Notes: generated by a model from the letters alone, not told the origin. 64,000 nucleotides of DNA from Martinezella lusitana (GCF_010668395.1 NZ_WUEY01000005.1:124001-188000), one strand, 5' to 3'; shown: positions 18,535-27,843, counted from the stretch's first letter. Program-made: numbers and translations.

Positions 18535-19770
18535 TCAATCCTCGCCGTGATTGGCGATCATCATGGCTTCGAACGCCAATCGCTCCGTCTTGCGCATGCG
18601 CTCGGACTCCGACTTCAGCTGACCGCAGGCGGCGAGAATGTCGCGCCCGCGCGGCGTGCGGATCGGGGAGGCATAGCCGGCCGAATTGATGAAATCGGCA
18701 AACTTCTCGATCTGCTCCCAGTCCGAACACTGATAGTTGGTGCCGGGCCAGGGGTTGAAGGGGATCAGGTTGATCTTGGCCGGGATGCCTTTCAGCAGCT
18801 GGATCAGCCCCTTCGCATCCTCCAGGCTGTCGTTGACGCCCTTCAGCATCACATATTCGAAGGTGATGCGCCGCGCATTGGACAGGCCCGGATAGGCGCG
18901 GCAGGCGTCCATCAGCTCCTTCAGCGGATACTTCTTGTTGATCGGCACAAGCATGTCGCGCAGGTCGTCGCGCACGGCATGCAACGAGATTGCCAGCATG
19001 ACGCCGATCTCGTCGCCTGTGCGATAGATTTCCGGCACGACGCCCGAGGTCGAAAGCGTGATGCGACGCTTCGAAAGAGAAAGGCCGTCGCCGTCCGACG
19101 CGATCAGCAGCGCCGTCTTGACGCTGTCGAAATTATAGAGCGGCTCGCCCATGCCCATCATGACGATATTGCTGACCTTGCGGCCCTCGGCCGGCATGAT
19201 CGTGCCCTGCGGAGCCTCGCGATCCGGGAAATCGCCGAGACGATCGCGCGCCAACAGCAGCTGCGACAGGATTTCCTCCGCCGTCAGGTTGCGCACCAGG
19301 CGCTGCGTGCCGGTATGACAGAAGGAACAGGTGAGCGAACAGCCGACCTGGCTGGAAATGCAGAGCGTGCCGCGCCCCTCTTCGGGAATGTAGACCGCCT
19401 CGATCTCGACGGGCCGGCCGGCGCCGCGCGGCGGGAACCGCAGCAGCCATTTGCGGGTGCCGTCGTTGGAAACCTGCTCCTCGACGATTTCGGGACGCGC
19501 GATGGTGAAATGCGTCTTCAGCATCTCGCGCATGTCCTTCGACACATTCGCCATGGCATCGAAATCGGAGACGCCGCGCACATAGATCCAGTTCCAGAGC
19601 TGGCTGACACGCATCTTGATCTGCTTGTCGGGGACGCCCTTTTCCTTGAGCGCGGCACCCATTTCCTCGCGCGTCAGGCCGATCAGCGACGGCTTCGGCG
19701 AAAGTTCGACCGGCTGCGACACGGGCATCGGCTTGAGCTTGGGATGGGTCATGACATCGGTGGCGGACAT
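18535..19770 (-). CDS. rlmN: Dual-specificity 23S rRNA/tRNA methyltransferase RlmN
   Basis: 411 residues from ATG 19770. The radical-SAM cluster motif C144-x3-C148-x2-C151 (CSLTCSFC) follows a VGC, and the C-terminal [11 protein letters not shown] segment carries the second conserved cysteine used in the mechanism. [11 protein letters not shown] is the conserved GGE-type motif. RlmN methylates C2 of A2503 in 23S rRNA and A37 in some tRNAs. A further in-frame extension to 19890 is not conserved. A small membrane-protein gene follows directly. Confidence 0.96.
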   Translation of the reverse strand: MSATDVMTHPKLKPMPVSQPVELSPKPSLIGLTREEMGAALKEKGVPDKQIKMRVSQLWNWIYVRGVSDFDAMANVSKDMREMLKTHFTIARPEIVEEQVSNDGTRKWLLRFPPRGAGRPVEIEAVYIPEEGRGTLCISSQVGCSLTCSFCHTGTQRLVRNLTAEEILSQLLLARDRLGDFPDREAPQGTIMPAEGRKVSNIVMMGMGEPLYNFDSVKTALLIASDGDGLSLSKRRITLSTSGVVPEIYRTGDEIGVMLAISLHAVRDDLRDMLVPINKKYPLKELMDACRAYPGLSNARRITFEYVMLKGVNDSLEDAKGLIQLLKGIPAKINLIPFNPWPGTNYQCSDWEQIEKFADFINSAGYASPIRTPRGRDILAACGQLKSESERMRKTERLAFEAMMIANHGED

Positions 19771-19967
19771 AGGATCATTCCAACGGTTCACATCGGCGAT
19801 GCCGCAAAAGCTGACGAAAGCTGCGGATGCGGGCAAGGCACGGAAATCTGAAGATTCATGCGGTGGCGGGACAAGCTGTCTGCCGCACACCTGCTGTTGG
19901 CGCGGCCTTTAGCATTAATTTCCGCCCGCGTCATCCCTTTCCCTCAAAAGCGCAGGCTGGCCCTCAA

Positions 19968-19998
19968 AAAGCGAAAGGCCGGTCCATACGGCCGGCCT
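19968..19998 (-). terminator. Rho-independent terminator of the IalB-like gene
   Basis: AGGCCGG (19976-19982) and CCGGCCT (19992-19998) form the stem. On the minus strand the stem is followed by TTTCGCTTTTT. It sits about 60 bp past the stop of the IalB-like gene. Confidence 0.8.
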
Positions 19999-20057
19999 CG
20001 TCTTTGCGGTCGCGGCGGCGGGAGGATCACGTTACCGTGATCTCTCGACGCTCGATC

Positions 20058-20606
20058 TTACTTGCAGTTTTCGATCTGCTTCAACGCGGCGCTGACGCCC
20101 TTCAGCGAATAGGTGTAGGAGGTCGCCGTCCCCTTCTTCGATGTCGCCGAAACCTTCAGCGAATGGCCGGACTTCAGAGCCGCCACCAGCGCGGGCTCCT
20201 GCGCCGCGTTCTCGACCCAGGCAGCCTTGTCCTTGGTGAACATCACGAAGGTCTTGTTGTCGATGACGACGTTGACCTTGGAGTTGTCCTTGAGGGGATA
20301 GCCCATCATCGCCTGCGGCTCATAGGAAATGTTCTGGCCCGGGCGCTGCGACACGATGAAGAAATTGTCACCATGGTCGATGCCCGTTGCCGGCATCTTC
20401 GCGGTCGGCACGGACAGAACGTAGCAGACCTTGCCGCCGGCGGACTGGTAGGAATAGGCGCCCCAGGCGTCGAATTGCTGAATGCGCGACGGAGAGGCCG
20501 GCGCCGCTGCTGCCGCTGCCTGCGTCTGCTTCTTGGTCTGTGCGGACGCGATACCGGTGCCGGCCAGAACGAGCGAGAGGGCGATTGCGAAGCTTTTTAC
20601 AAACAT
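20058..20606 (-). CDS. Invasion-associated locus B (IalB) family secreted protein
   Basis: 182 residues from ATG 20606; an extension to 20684 is not conserved. A signal peptide (FVKSFAIALSLVLAGTGIASAQ, about residues 2-23) is followed by an Ala-rich linker and a beta-rich domain with the family features KVCYVLS and a Cys near the C-terminus (ENCK). IalB-like proteins are periplasmic and widespread in Rhizobiales; Bartonella ialB gave the name, and no invasion role is implied here. It ends at a terminator. Confidence 0.85.
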   Translation of the reverse strand: MFVKSFAIALSLVLAGTGIASAQTKKQTQAAAAAAPASPSRIQQFDAWGAYSYQSAGGKVCYVLSVPTAKMPATGIDHGDNFFIVSQRPGQNISYEPQAMMGYPLKDNSKVNVVIDNKTFVMFTKDKAAWVENAAQEPALVAALKSGHSLKVSATSKKGTATSYTYSLKGVSAALKQIENCK

Positions 20607-20939
20607 GGTTTCCTGCCGATTTCTTGCGGTCCAGAGCTCATGGCGATTCGATTGACGCACGCCTATGCTCGTGAGCTGCCTCATTTTGACTTTATTCAGG
20701 TTACCAAACCGTCAACGGAGCGCTGCCCACCATCGGCTCCGTGTCATTTCAATCCAGATATCGTGCTAGGTTTGAAACACATCAGAAGGAATTGGAAAAC
20801 CCGGATGGTGGAGCACCATCCTACGGGTTCGATTTAAGACAGAAAGATTCGGGCAAGAATTTGACCTCGCTAAAATCAGAGGAGCCTCATAAAGCTCTGG
20901 AAACCCGAGAGGATTCGGATCTCCCTCGCGGAGCCCGCA
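20607..20939. other. Intergenic region with a strong isolated hairpin
   Basis: 333 bp without a convincing gene. The notable element is a hairpin at 20798-20829: outer stem AACCC/GGGTT, inner stem GGATGGTG/CACCATCC, loop GAG, with a 3-nt bulge on the right. No T run follows it, so it is not a simple terminator. It lies upstream of the IalB-like gene and downstream of the minus-strand DUF1232 gene. Another CTCGCTAAAAT tract follows. No promoter could be assigned with confidence. Confidence 0.5.
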
Positions 20940-21329
20940 TCAGACCGTCTTCATGCCCTCGGGTTCGTTCTCCAGAGCCCGGTCGGCGGCATCGTAATGT
21001 TCCTGGCGGATATGGCCCCTGATCATGCTGAAGGCGAGCGTCAGTACCGCGACGTCATCGGAGTAGCCGATGACGGCAAAAAAATCGGGAATGATGTCGA
21101 TGGGCATGACGAAATAGCCGAGCGCCGCCAGCAATATGCCGCGAACACGCGTCGGCGTCTGCGGGTCGAGCGCGCAATAGAAGGCGGCCACGACATCGCG
21201 GGAAAACGGGATATGGCGAGCCGCCTTCCGCAAGGTCGGCCAGAATTTCCTGCGCACCGATTTCTCCTGCTCTTTTTGGGTCTCTTCGTCACCAGGCAAC
21301 AGGATTTCCCCGTACTTGATGTCATCCAT
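20940..21329 (-). CDS. YkvA / DUF1232 family membrane protein
   Basis: 129 residues from ATG 21329, which is preceded by AGGTG; the in-frame extension to 21374 is unlikely. The DUF1232 core is clear: RHIPFSRDVVAAFYCALDPQTPTRVRG followed by ILLAALGYFVMPIDIIPDFFAVIGYSDD, the hallmark of the family. A hydrophobic segment covers about residues 65-85. The family has no established function. The gene is 66 bp downstream of phhB on the same strand. Confidence 0.88.
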   Translation of the reverse strand: MDDIKYGEILLPGDEETQKEQEKSVRRKFWPTLRKAARHIPFSRDVVAAFYCALDPQTPTRVRGILLAALGYFVMPIDIIPDFFAVIGYSDDVAVLTLAFSMIRGHIRQEHYDAADRALENEPEGMKTV

Positions 21330-21395
21330 TCCATTCACCTCTACCGGGGCCCGTCGCCCGGGCCGTGTAAACATATGGTGATCGCCTGGCGCGAT

Positions 21396-21701
21396 TCAAT
21401 CGAGCCGACGCACGGCGGCCTTCTCCATCGCCTTGGCCAGCTTGACGTCATGGTCGGTCAACCCGCCGACATCATGCGTCGTCAGCTTCACTTCGACACG
21501 GGAATAGACGTTGAACCATTCCGGGTGATGGTTGAACTTTTCGGCGGCAAGGGCAGCTTCCGTCATGAAGCCGAAAGCCTCGACGAAATTGCGGAACTTG
21601 AACGTCTTCGAAAGCGAAAGACCATCGGCCGCAAGCGCCCAGCCATTCAGCTCGGCAAGGTTTTCATCGATTGCCGCGCGGTCCAGCTTCTCGTATTTCA
21701 T
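21396..21701 (-). CDS. phhB: Pterin-4a-carbinolamine dehydratase
   Basis: 101 residues, the family length. The active-site motif KFNHHPEW places His58 and His59, and a second conserved part [16 protein letters not shown] follows. The enzyme dehydrates 4a-hydroxytetrahydrobiopterin, normally to recycle the cofactor of aromatic amino-acid hydroxylases. No phhA is in the window, so the partner is elsewhere or the role is different. The gene is divergent from the LMW-PTP gene with only 35 bp between them. Confidence 0.92.
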   Translation of the reverse strand: MKYEKLDRAAIDENLAELNGWALAADGLSLSKTFKFRNFVEAFGFMTEAALAAEKFNHHPEWFNVYSRVEVKLTTHDVGGLTDHDVKLAKAMEKAAVRRLD

Positions 21702-21736
21702 GACAAATCACTCCTCTCTAGCGGTTGAACGATAGC

Positions 21737-22201
21737 ATGGATCGTCACAGGATTCTTTTCGTCTGCGCCGGCAACATCTGCCGGTCGCCTCTCGCCGAAG
21801 GCATATTCAGGCATCTGGCGAGCGCGGCCGGCCGCGCGGGCGAATTCGAAATCGATTCGGCCGGCACCGGCGGCTGGCATCAGGGGCAGCGTCCGGATCG
21901 CCGTTCGATTGCCGCCGCGGCCGATCATGGAATCGATATTTCAGGCCAGCGTGCCCGACGCATCGCATCGGCCGACTTCGGCGGGTTCGATCTGATCCTG
22001 GCAATGGATCAAGACAATTTGAAGAACTTGCGCAAGACAGCGCCTGCCGATGCTCTCGGCAAGCTGCATCTTTTCAATGCCCTTGCGCTTGGCAGCAACA
22101 AGGACATTCCCGATCCCTATTACGGCGACCGCGAGGATTTCGAGATGGTCTACACCATGCTCTTGGCTGGCTGCAGCGCGCTGTTGCCCAAAGTCGGATA
22201 A
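21737..22201 (+). CDS. Low-molecular-weight protein tyrosine phosphatase
   Basis: 154 residues from ATG 21737; a TTG at 21725 is possible. The P-loop VCAGNICRS gives the CX5R motif with Cys10 and Arg16, and the general acid is Asp126 in DPYYGD. LMW-PTPs dephosphorylate phosphotyrosine; in bacteria they often act on tyrosine kinases of polysaccharide export, but no such gene is next to it here. The last 52 bp overlap the convergent thpR gene. Confidence 0.93.
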   Translation: MDRHRILFVCAGNICRSPLAEGIFRHLASAAGRAGEFEIDSAGTGGWHQGQRPDRRSIAAAADHGIDISGQRARRIASADFGGFDLILAMDQDNLKNLRKTAPADALGKLHLFNALALGSNKDIPDPYYGDREDFEMVYTMLLAGCSALLPKVG

Positions 22202-22746
22202 GTGCTTCTGGGCTCGTGAAGCGGGAATATCTCTTCCGTCAGATAGGGACCGCCGCCGACCGACTCGCGCGACGACAGAAGCACGAAGCGCCCGACCGTG
22301 AACGGCTGGGTGTAGAAATTGCCGCGGCCGGAGAGATAGTGCACCACATCGTCGACCCGCGAGGATTTCAACCTGGCGAGCGTGACGTGCGGCGTGAACT
22401 TGCGTGGATCCGGCTGCAGGCCGATCCGCTGGCAGATGCGCTCGATTTCACCTTGCAGGGCGGACATGTCCGGTGACTGGGAGACCCCGGCCCAAACCGA
22501 ATGCGGTTTCTTGGAGCCGAAGGAACCTATGCCCTCCAGCCGAAGCTGGAACTCAGGGCGATCTATCCGGTCCAGCCTGTCGACGATCTCATCAGCCGTC
22601 CGGCCATCGACATCGCCGATGAACCGCAGAGTGATGTGATAATTTTCAACGTCGATCCACCTGGCTCCCGGGAGACCACCGCGCAACAATGACAGGCTCA
22701 TGGCCGCGTTGCGCGGAATTTCGAGGGCGGTAAAAAGTCTCGGCAT
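22150..22746 (-). CDS. thpR: RNA 2',3'-cyclic phosphodiesterase (ThpR/LigT)
   Basis: 198 residues from ATG 22746; an extension to 22791 is not conserved. Both HxTx motifs of the 2H phosphoesterase family are present: HITL at 37-40 and HVTL at 120-123. ThpR opens 2',3'-cyclic phosphates on RNA and has an RNA ligase activity in vitro. The C-terminal part beyond about residue 180 is antisense to the end of the LMW-PTP gene (52 bp shared). Confidence 0.9.
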   Translation of the reverse strand: MPRLFTALEIPRNAAMSLSLLRGGLPGARWIDVENYHITLRFIGDVDGRTADEIVDRLDRIDRPEFQLRLEGIGSFGSKKPHSVWAGVSQSPDMSALQGEIERICQRIGLQPDPRKFTPHVTLARLKSSRVDDVVHYLSGRGNFYTQPFTVGRFVLLSSRESVGGGPYLTEEIFPLHEPRSTYPTLGNSALQPAKSMV

Positions 22747-22814
22747 GACGAGGACTCCCCGAATCTCTTGCAGGTTTGAGTAGGGAATCACGCATTTGCA
22801 GTCGGTGCAAGCAT

Positions 22815-23465
22815 CTATTTCGCACCTGCGTCAATCATCCCTACAAAACTCATAACAGCCGGCAACATGCGCTCGACCATGACATCGACACCCTTTGGGT
22901 TCGGATGCATGCCATCCGAGAGTTGCAGATCCGCATGCGCGGCGACGCCGTCGAGAAAGAACGGATAGAGGGCAAGCTGGTATTTGCCGGCCAGACGCTT
23001 ATAGATCGGATTGAATTTCTCTGCGTAGTCCGACCCCATGTTCGGCGGTGCCAGCATGCCCACGAGAAAGATCGGAATCTTTCTGTCCTTCAGCCGCTCG
23101 ATCATCGTCTCGAGGTTCTTTTCCGTCTGCTCCGGCGGAATGCCGCGAAGCGCGTCGTTGGCGCCGAGCTCGAGAACGACGCCATCGGTGCCGTCGGGCA
23201 CCGACCAGTCTATGCGCGAGAGCCCGCCCGACGTCGTATCGCCCGAGACGCCGGCATCGGCGACGGCCACGTCCAGCCCCTTGGCCTTCAGCGCGGCCTC
23301 CAGCTTGGCGGGAAATCCATCCCCGGGCGGCAGCTGATAGCCTGCCATCAGGCTGTCGCCGAAGCCGACCAGCTGGATCGTCCGCGCTTCTGCAGCGCCC
23401 ACCGCGCCAAACAAAAGACCGAAAGTGATGACAGCGAATTGAAACGCGGCAACTTTAAAACCCAT
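22815..23465 (-). CDS. SGNH/GDSL arylesterase, TesA-like, periplasmic
   Basis: 216 residues. A signal peptide (about 1-25, ending near GAAEA) precedes the SGNH core: block I GFGDSLMAGY with Ser38, block III GANDALRG with Asn103, and block V SDGMHPN with Asp184 and His187. TesA-like enzymes hydrolyse acyl esters and lysophospholipids in the periplasm. It is divergent from an ABC transporter pair, the order seen in many proteobacteria where tesA sits next to ybbA-ybbP. Confidence 0.93.
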   Translation of the reverse strand: MGFKVAAFQFAVITFGLLFGAVGAAEARTIQLVGFGDSLMAGYQLPPGDGFPAKLEAALKAKGLDVAVADAGVSGDTTSGGLSRIDWSVPDGTDGVVLELGANDALRGIPPEQTEKNLETMIERLKDRKIPIFLVGMLAPPNMGSDYAEKFNPIYKRLAGKYQLALYPFFLDGVAAHADLQLSDGMHPNPKGVDVMVERMLPAVMSFVGMIDAGAK

Positions 23466-23546
23466 GATCCATTCCCTAAATTCGCTGCTCGGGCCTATCG
23501 CGCCCGCCATTGTCTCTGATGTTCTCTGATATATAGGGCGTTCGCA

Positions 23547-24257
23547 TTGGCAAAAACCATTATCGAGCTGAAGAAGGCGGATTTGACGCTCGGCAATGCC
23601 GCCGCGTCGGTCCATGTGCTGAAGAGCATCGACCTCACGATCATGGAGGGTGAATCCGTCGGCATCGTCGGCCCCTCCGGCTCCGGCAAGTCCACCCTGC
23701 TGATGGTGCTGGCCGGCCTCGAAAAGCTCGACGGCGGCGAACTGGTGATCCGCGATACGCCGTTGCACAGCCTGAGCGAGGATCGCATCGCCGATTTCCG
23801 CGGCCGCAACATCGGCATCGTCTTCCAGTCCTTCCATCTCATCGCCAACATGACGGCGCTGGAAAACGTCGCCGTGCCGCTGGAGCTTGCCAACAACAAG
23901 GACGCCTTCGACATCGCCCGGCGGGAGCTGGAGGCGGTGGGGCTGGGCGAGAGGCTCACGCACTATCCCGGCCAGCTTTCCGGCGGCGAGCAGCAGCGCG
24001 TGGCAATCGCCCGCGCGCTCGCCCCCTCGCCGGCCGTCCTGATCGCCGACGAGCCGACGGGCAATCTCGACACCGACACCGGACGCCAGATCGCCGACCT
24101 GCTTTTTGCCCAGCAGGCCGAACGTGGCACGACCATGCTGCTCGTGACCCACGATCCGGCGCTTGCCGCGCGCTGCTCGCGCCAGATCCGCGTTCGATCC
24201 GGCGAAATCGAGAACGACAGCACGCGCACGCGCGCCAACCAGGCAGCCATTGCATGA
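23547..24257 (+). CDS. ABC transporter ATP-binding protein, YbbA/LolD type
   Basis: 236 residues from TTG 23547, with AGGG 8 bp upstream and no suitable ATG. Walker A GPSGSGKST at 42-50, signature LSGGEQQ at 144-150, Walker B with DE at 168-169 and the switch His202 are all intact. It belongs to the MacB/LolD/YbbA group. It overlaps the permease gene by ATGA, so the two are coupled. Proposed function: ATPase of a mechanotransmission-type ABC system acting at the periplasm with the neighbouring esterase. Confidence 0.93.
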   Translation: MAKTIIELKKADLTLGNAAASVHVLKSIDLTIMEGESVGIVGPSGSGKSTLLMVLAGLEKLDGGELVIRDTPLHSLSEDRIADFRGRNIGIVFQSFHLIANMTALENVAVPLELANNKDAFDIARRELEAVGLGERLTHYPGQLSGGEQQRVAIARALAPSPAVLIADEPTGNLDTDTGRQIADLLFAQQAERGTTMLLVTHDPALAARCSRQIRVRSGEIENDSTRTRANQAAIA

Positions 24258-26800
24258 GCCCGGCGGGACTTCGCCTGCCGCTCGCCTTCCGCCTCGCCCT
24301 GCGTGAACTGCGCGGCGGCCTTGGCGGCTTCTACATCTTCCTCGCCTGCATCGCGCTCGGCACCGGCGCGATCGCTGCCGTCAATTCCGTATCGCGCTCG
24401 ATCACCGACGCGATCTCGACACAGGGACAATCGCTGCTGGCAGGCGACGTCCGTTTCGAGCTGCGCAACCGGGAGGCATCCCCCGAGGAGCTCGCCTATC
24501 TCCAGGGCCTCGGCACGCTCTCCCGCTCCACCAACCTGCGCTCCATGTCCCGCCTGCTCGATGGCTCCGACCAGGCGCTGGTCGAGGTCAAGGCGGTCGA
24601 CGGCGCCTATCCGCTCTACGGCAGCTTCCAGGCCGATCCCGAGCAGCCGCTATCGACCCTGCTTGCCGCCAGAGATGGCGCCTATGGCGCCGTGGTCGCG
24701 CCGCTGCTGCTCGAACGGCTGAACCTCAAGGTCGGCGGCGATCTGCTGCTGGGCAACACCAGACTGCGCATCACCGGCACCATCGCCAATGAACCGGATG
24801 CCGTCTCCGAAGGTTTTGGCCTTGCCCCCCGACTGCTCACCAGCCGCGACGCATTGACGGCCTCCGGCCTGATCACCACAGGCAGCCTCGTCGAGCAGGC
24901 CTACAGGATCCGCATGGACAATCCTGCCGCCGGTCTGCGCAATATCGGCGATCGCGCCAATGCCGCCTTCCCACAAGCGGGCTGGTCGATCCGCACCAGC
25001 AGCCGTGCCGCGCCCGAGCTTGCCGACAACATCACCCGCTTCTCGCAGTTCTTGACGCTGGTCGGGCTGGCGGCCCTCATCGTCGGCGGCGTCGGCGTCG
25101 CCAATGCCGTGCGCGCCTTTCTCGACTCGAAACGCACCACCATCGCCACCTTCAAATGCCTGGGCGCACCGGCCTTCGTCGTGGTGCTGATCTATCTCAT
25201 CCAGATCGCTGTCATCGCGCTGGCGGGCGTCGCCGCCGGTCTTGTCCTCGGCGCCATCGCTCCAGTGATCGCTTCGCAGTTCATGGCGGAATTCCTGCCC
25301 ATTTCGACCGCACCCCGGCTCTATCCCGGCGCGCTGACGCTTGCTGCCCTCTTCGGCCTGCTGACGACCCTTGCCTTTGCCATTCCTCCGCTCGGCCATG
25401 CCCGCGAGGTGCCGGCGACGGCGCTGTTCCGCGAGCAGGGCTTCGAAACCCGCCGCCTGCCCGGCTGGCCCTATCTGCTCGCCGCGGGCCTGCTGATGGC
25501 GGCGCTTGCAGCGCTGGCGATCGTTACCGCCTATGACCGCTTCCTCGCGATCGTCTTCGTCGTCTCGATCGCCGGGGCCTTCGTCGTGCTGCGCGTGGTC
25601 GCTGCCCTGCTTTCCTGGCTTGCCCGCCGCAGTCCGCGCGTGCGCTCGCCGGCGCTGCGCCTGGCAATCGGCAACATCCACCGGCCGGGCGCGCTCACCT
25701 CCTCCGTCGTGCTGTCGCTCGGCCTCGGCCTGGCGCTGCTGGTGACCCTGACGCTGATCGACGGCAACATGCGCCGTGAGCTGATGGGACGCATGAGCGA
25801 ACAGGCGCCGAACTTCTTTTTCGTCGATATCCAGGGACCGGAGCTGGAAGGCTTCCGCAAGATCGTGCTCGCCGAGGATCCGAAGGGCAAGCTCGTGGAA
25901 GCGCCGATGCTGCGCGGCCGTATCGTCGCCTTCAACGGCGAGGATGTGACGAAGATGAAAGTGCCGGCCGCCGGGCAATGGGTCCTGCGCGGCGACCGCG
26001 GCATCACCTATGCCGAAACCGTGCCGGAAAACGCCTCGGTCACCGAAGGCAAATGGTGGGACAAGGACTATGGCGGCGAACCGCTCGTTTCCTTTTCAGA
26101 GGAGGAAGGCAAGGCGCTCGGCCTGAAGCTCGGCGACAAGGTTACCGTCAACGTGCTCGGCCGCAACGTCACCGCCAGGATCGCCAGTTTCCGCAAGGTG
26201 CAATGGCAGTCGCTGTCGATCAATTTCGTGATGATCTTCTCGCCCAATACCTTCAAGGGCGCACCGCATGCCTGGCTGGCAACGCTGACCGATACGTCGG
26301 CGACCTCCGCACAGGAGGCCGCGATCCTGAGGAAAGTCACCAATACCTATCCGACCATCACCAGCGTCCGCGTCAAGGATGCGCTCGATGTCGTCAATAC
26401 TTTGGTCGGGCAGCTCGCGACCGCCATCCGCTCGGCCGCCTCCGTCGCGCTGATCGCATCCGTGCTGGTGCTGGCCGGGGCGCTCGCCGCCGGCAATCGC
26501 GCCCGCACGCACGACGCCGTCATCCTCAAGACGCTCGGCGCGACGCGTGCCACGCTGATTCGCGCCTTCAGCTACGAATACCTGATCCTCGGCGCGGCGA
26601 CCGCAATCTTCGCGCTGATCGCCGGGGCGGCATCCGCCTGGTATATCGTCAGCCATATCATGCACCTGCCGTCGGCCTTCCTGCCCGGCGTCGCCTTCTC
26701 GACGCTGATTATCGCCCTGGTGCTGACGGTCGGCATCGGCTTGATCGGCACATGGCGCATCCTCGGCCAGAAGGCGGCACCCGTTCTGCGCGAGCTTTGA
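24254..26800 (+). CDS. ABC transporter permease, YbbP/FtsX-like, two FtsX modules
   Basis: 848 residues. An N-terminal helix (about 20-40) and a large extracytoplasmic domain precede a first block of FtsX-type helices (about 265-430), then more helices, a second periplasmic domain (about 500-700) and a last FtsX block (about 715-840). This two-module plan is that of YbbP. It lacks its own ATPase domain, which is supplied by the upstream gene (4-bp overlap). The substrate is unknown; the esterase link suggests lipid or lysophospholipid handling, which is inference. Confidence 0.9.
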   Translation: MSPAGLRLPLAFRLALRELRGGLGGFYIFLACIALGTGAIAAVNSVSRSITDAISTQGQSLLAGDVRFELRNREASPEELAYLQGLGTLSRSTNLRSMSRLLDGSDQALVEVKAVDGAYPLYGSFQADPEQPLSTLLAARDGAYGAVVAPLLLERLNLKVGGDLLLGNTRLRITGTIANEPDAVSEGFGLAPRLLTSRDALTASGLITTGSLVEQAYRIRMDNPAAGLRNIGDRANAAFPQAGWSIRTSSRAAPELADNITRFSQFLTLVGLAALIVGGVGVANAVRAFLDSKRTTIATFKCLGAPAFVVVLIYLIQIAVIALAGVAAGLVLGAIAPVIASQFMAEFLPISTAPRLYPGALTLAALFGLLTTLAFAIPPLGHAREVPATALFREQGFETRRLPGWPYLLAAGLLMAALAALAIVTAYDRFLAIVFVVSIAGAFVVLRVVAALLSWLARRSPRVRSPALRLAIGNIHRPGALTSSVVLSLGLGLALLVTLTLIDGNMRRELMGRMSEQAPNFFFVDIQGPELEGFRKIVLAEDPKGKLVEAPMLRGRIVAFNGEDVTKMKVPAAGQWVLRGDRGITYAETVPENASVTEGKWWDKDYGGEPLVSFSEEEGKALGLKLGDKVTVNVLGRNVTARIASFRKVQWQSLSINFVMIFSPNTFKGAPHAWLATLTDTSATSAQEAAILRKVTNTYPTITSVRVKDALDVVNTLVGQLATAIRSAASVALIASVLVLAGALAAGNRARTHDAVILKTLGATRATLIRAFSYEYLILGAATAIFALIAGAASAWYIVSHIMHLPSAFLPGVAFSTLIIALVLTVGIGLIGTWRILGQKAAPVLREL

Positions 26801-26861
26801 TTCGCGCGGAGAGCCGTCAAAACGGCCCGATATTACATCGATTTAACACGGGGCCGGCCGC

Positions 26862-26984
26862 TTGACCCTTGTGTATAAGGCCTGAAAGCCTCATATTCTG
26901 TGCAGGCATGCTGGAGCTCCGCAGCGGCGCCTGGGTCCGAAAGACCCGACACCGTATTCAAATCGGAGCTTGAAAGAGGAAAAC
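26862..26984 (+). promoter_or_regulatory. Structured 5' leader of the BI-1 gene, possibly a ybhL-type RNA
   Basis: Upstream of the BI-1 gene the RNA can fold with a long-range stem AGCTCCG (26915-26921) / CGGAGCT (26964-26970) enclosing a perfect hairpin GGGTC-CGAAA-GACCC (26933-26947). The Shine-Dalgarno AGAGGA follows at 26975-26980. A CTTGACC motif at 26861-26867 may be part of the promoter, although no good -10 is seen at the right distance. A structured leader before this gene family (ybhL motif) has been reported in alphaproteobacteria; the match here is from memory. Confidence 0.5.
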
Positions 26985-27725
26985 ATGGCTGACTTTCGCA
27001 ATTACCAAAACCGGGTGCAGAGCGGTGCACAGTCCGGTGCGATGATAGACGCTGGCCTTCGAGCCTACATGCTCAAGGTCTATAACCTGATGGCGCTGGG
27101 TCTGGCGATCACGGGTGTTGCCGCCTATCTCTCCTTCTCGCTCGCTTTCGCAGACGGACAGATCACGACCTTCGGTCAGGCGATCTATCTGAGCCCGCTG
27201 AAGTGGGTGGTGATCCTGGCTCCGCTGGCAATGGTCTTCTTCCTGAGCTTCAGGATCAACCGCATGAGCGTGGCCGCCGCGACGACGACCTTCTGGGTCT
27301 ACGCCGCGCTGGTGGGCCTGTCGCTGTCGTCGATCTTCATCATCTACACCGGCCAGAGCGTCGTGCAGACCTTCTTCGTGACCGCCGCCTCGTTCGGCGC
27401 GCTGTCGCTCTACGGCTACACGGCCAAGCGTGATCTCTCGGCGATGGGTTCGTTCCTGATGATGGGTCTCTTCGGCCTCATCATCGCCTCGCTGGTCAAC
27501 ATCTTCCTGGCTTCGTCCGCGCTGCAGTTCGCCATCTCCGTGATCGGCGTGCTGATCTTCGCAGGCCTCACCGCCTACGACACGCAGCGGATCAAGGAAA
27601 TGTACTACGCCGCCGACGATGCCACCGTGGCCGGCCGCAAGGCCATCATGGGCGCCCTGTCGCTCTACCTGGACTTCATCAACCTGTTCATGTTCCTGCT
27701 GCGGTTCATGGGCAACCGAAACTAA
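26985..27725 (+). CDS. Bax inhibitor-1/YccA family membrane protein (YbhL-like)
   Basis: 246 residues from ATG 26985, preceded by AGAGGA; a TTG at 26970 is less likely. About seven hydrophobic segments fill the region from residue 25 to the C-terminus, and the BI-1 features SLYGYTAKRDLSAMG and FAGLTAYDTQRIKEMY (with the conserved Asp) are present. The ending LYLDFINLFMFLLRFMGNRN is typical of YbhL. The family forms pH-dependent calcium-leak-like channels in structural studies; the role here is unknown. It ends at a terminator and has a structured leader. Confidence 0.92.
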   Translation: MADFRNYQNRVQSGAQSGAMIDAGLRAYMLKVYNLMALGLAITGVAAYLSFSLAFADGQITTFGQAIYLSPLKWVVILAPLAMVFFLSFRINRMSVAAATTTFWVYAALVGLSLSSIFIIYTGQSVVQTFFVTAASFGALSLYGYTAKRDLSAMGSFLMMGLFGLIIASLVNIFLASSALQFAISVIGVLIFAGLTAYDTQRIKEMYYAADDATVAGRKAIMGALSLYLDFINLFMFLLRFMGNRN

Positions 27726-27748
27726 TCGCGCGGCGTGAACAACCATCG

Positions 27749-27776
27749 AAAAGGCGGCTTCGGCCGCCTTTTTATT
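27749..27776 (+). terminator. Rho-independent terminator of the BI-1 gene
   Basis: AAGGCGGC / GCCGCCTT with a TTCG-type tight loop followed by TTTTTATTT. A textbook intrinsic terminator 25 bp past the stop. Confidence 0.9.
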
Positions 27777-27843
27777 TGCCTGGTCACAGCTCGTGCGATT
27801 TGATAGCAGCCGTCGCAAACCGCAGATCAGGCCACAAAAGCAG

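Noticed and set aside
24650..25978. Minus-strand frame of 442 codons in the ABC permease gene
   Set aside because: The permease frame shows clear FtsX-type membrane pattern; the opposite frame is charged and unstructured.
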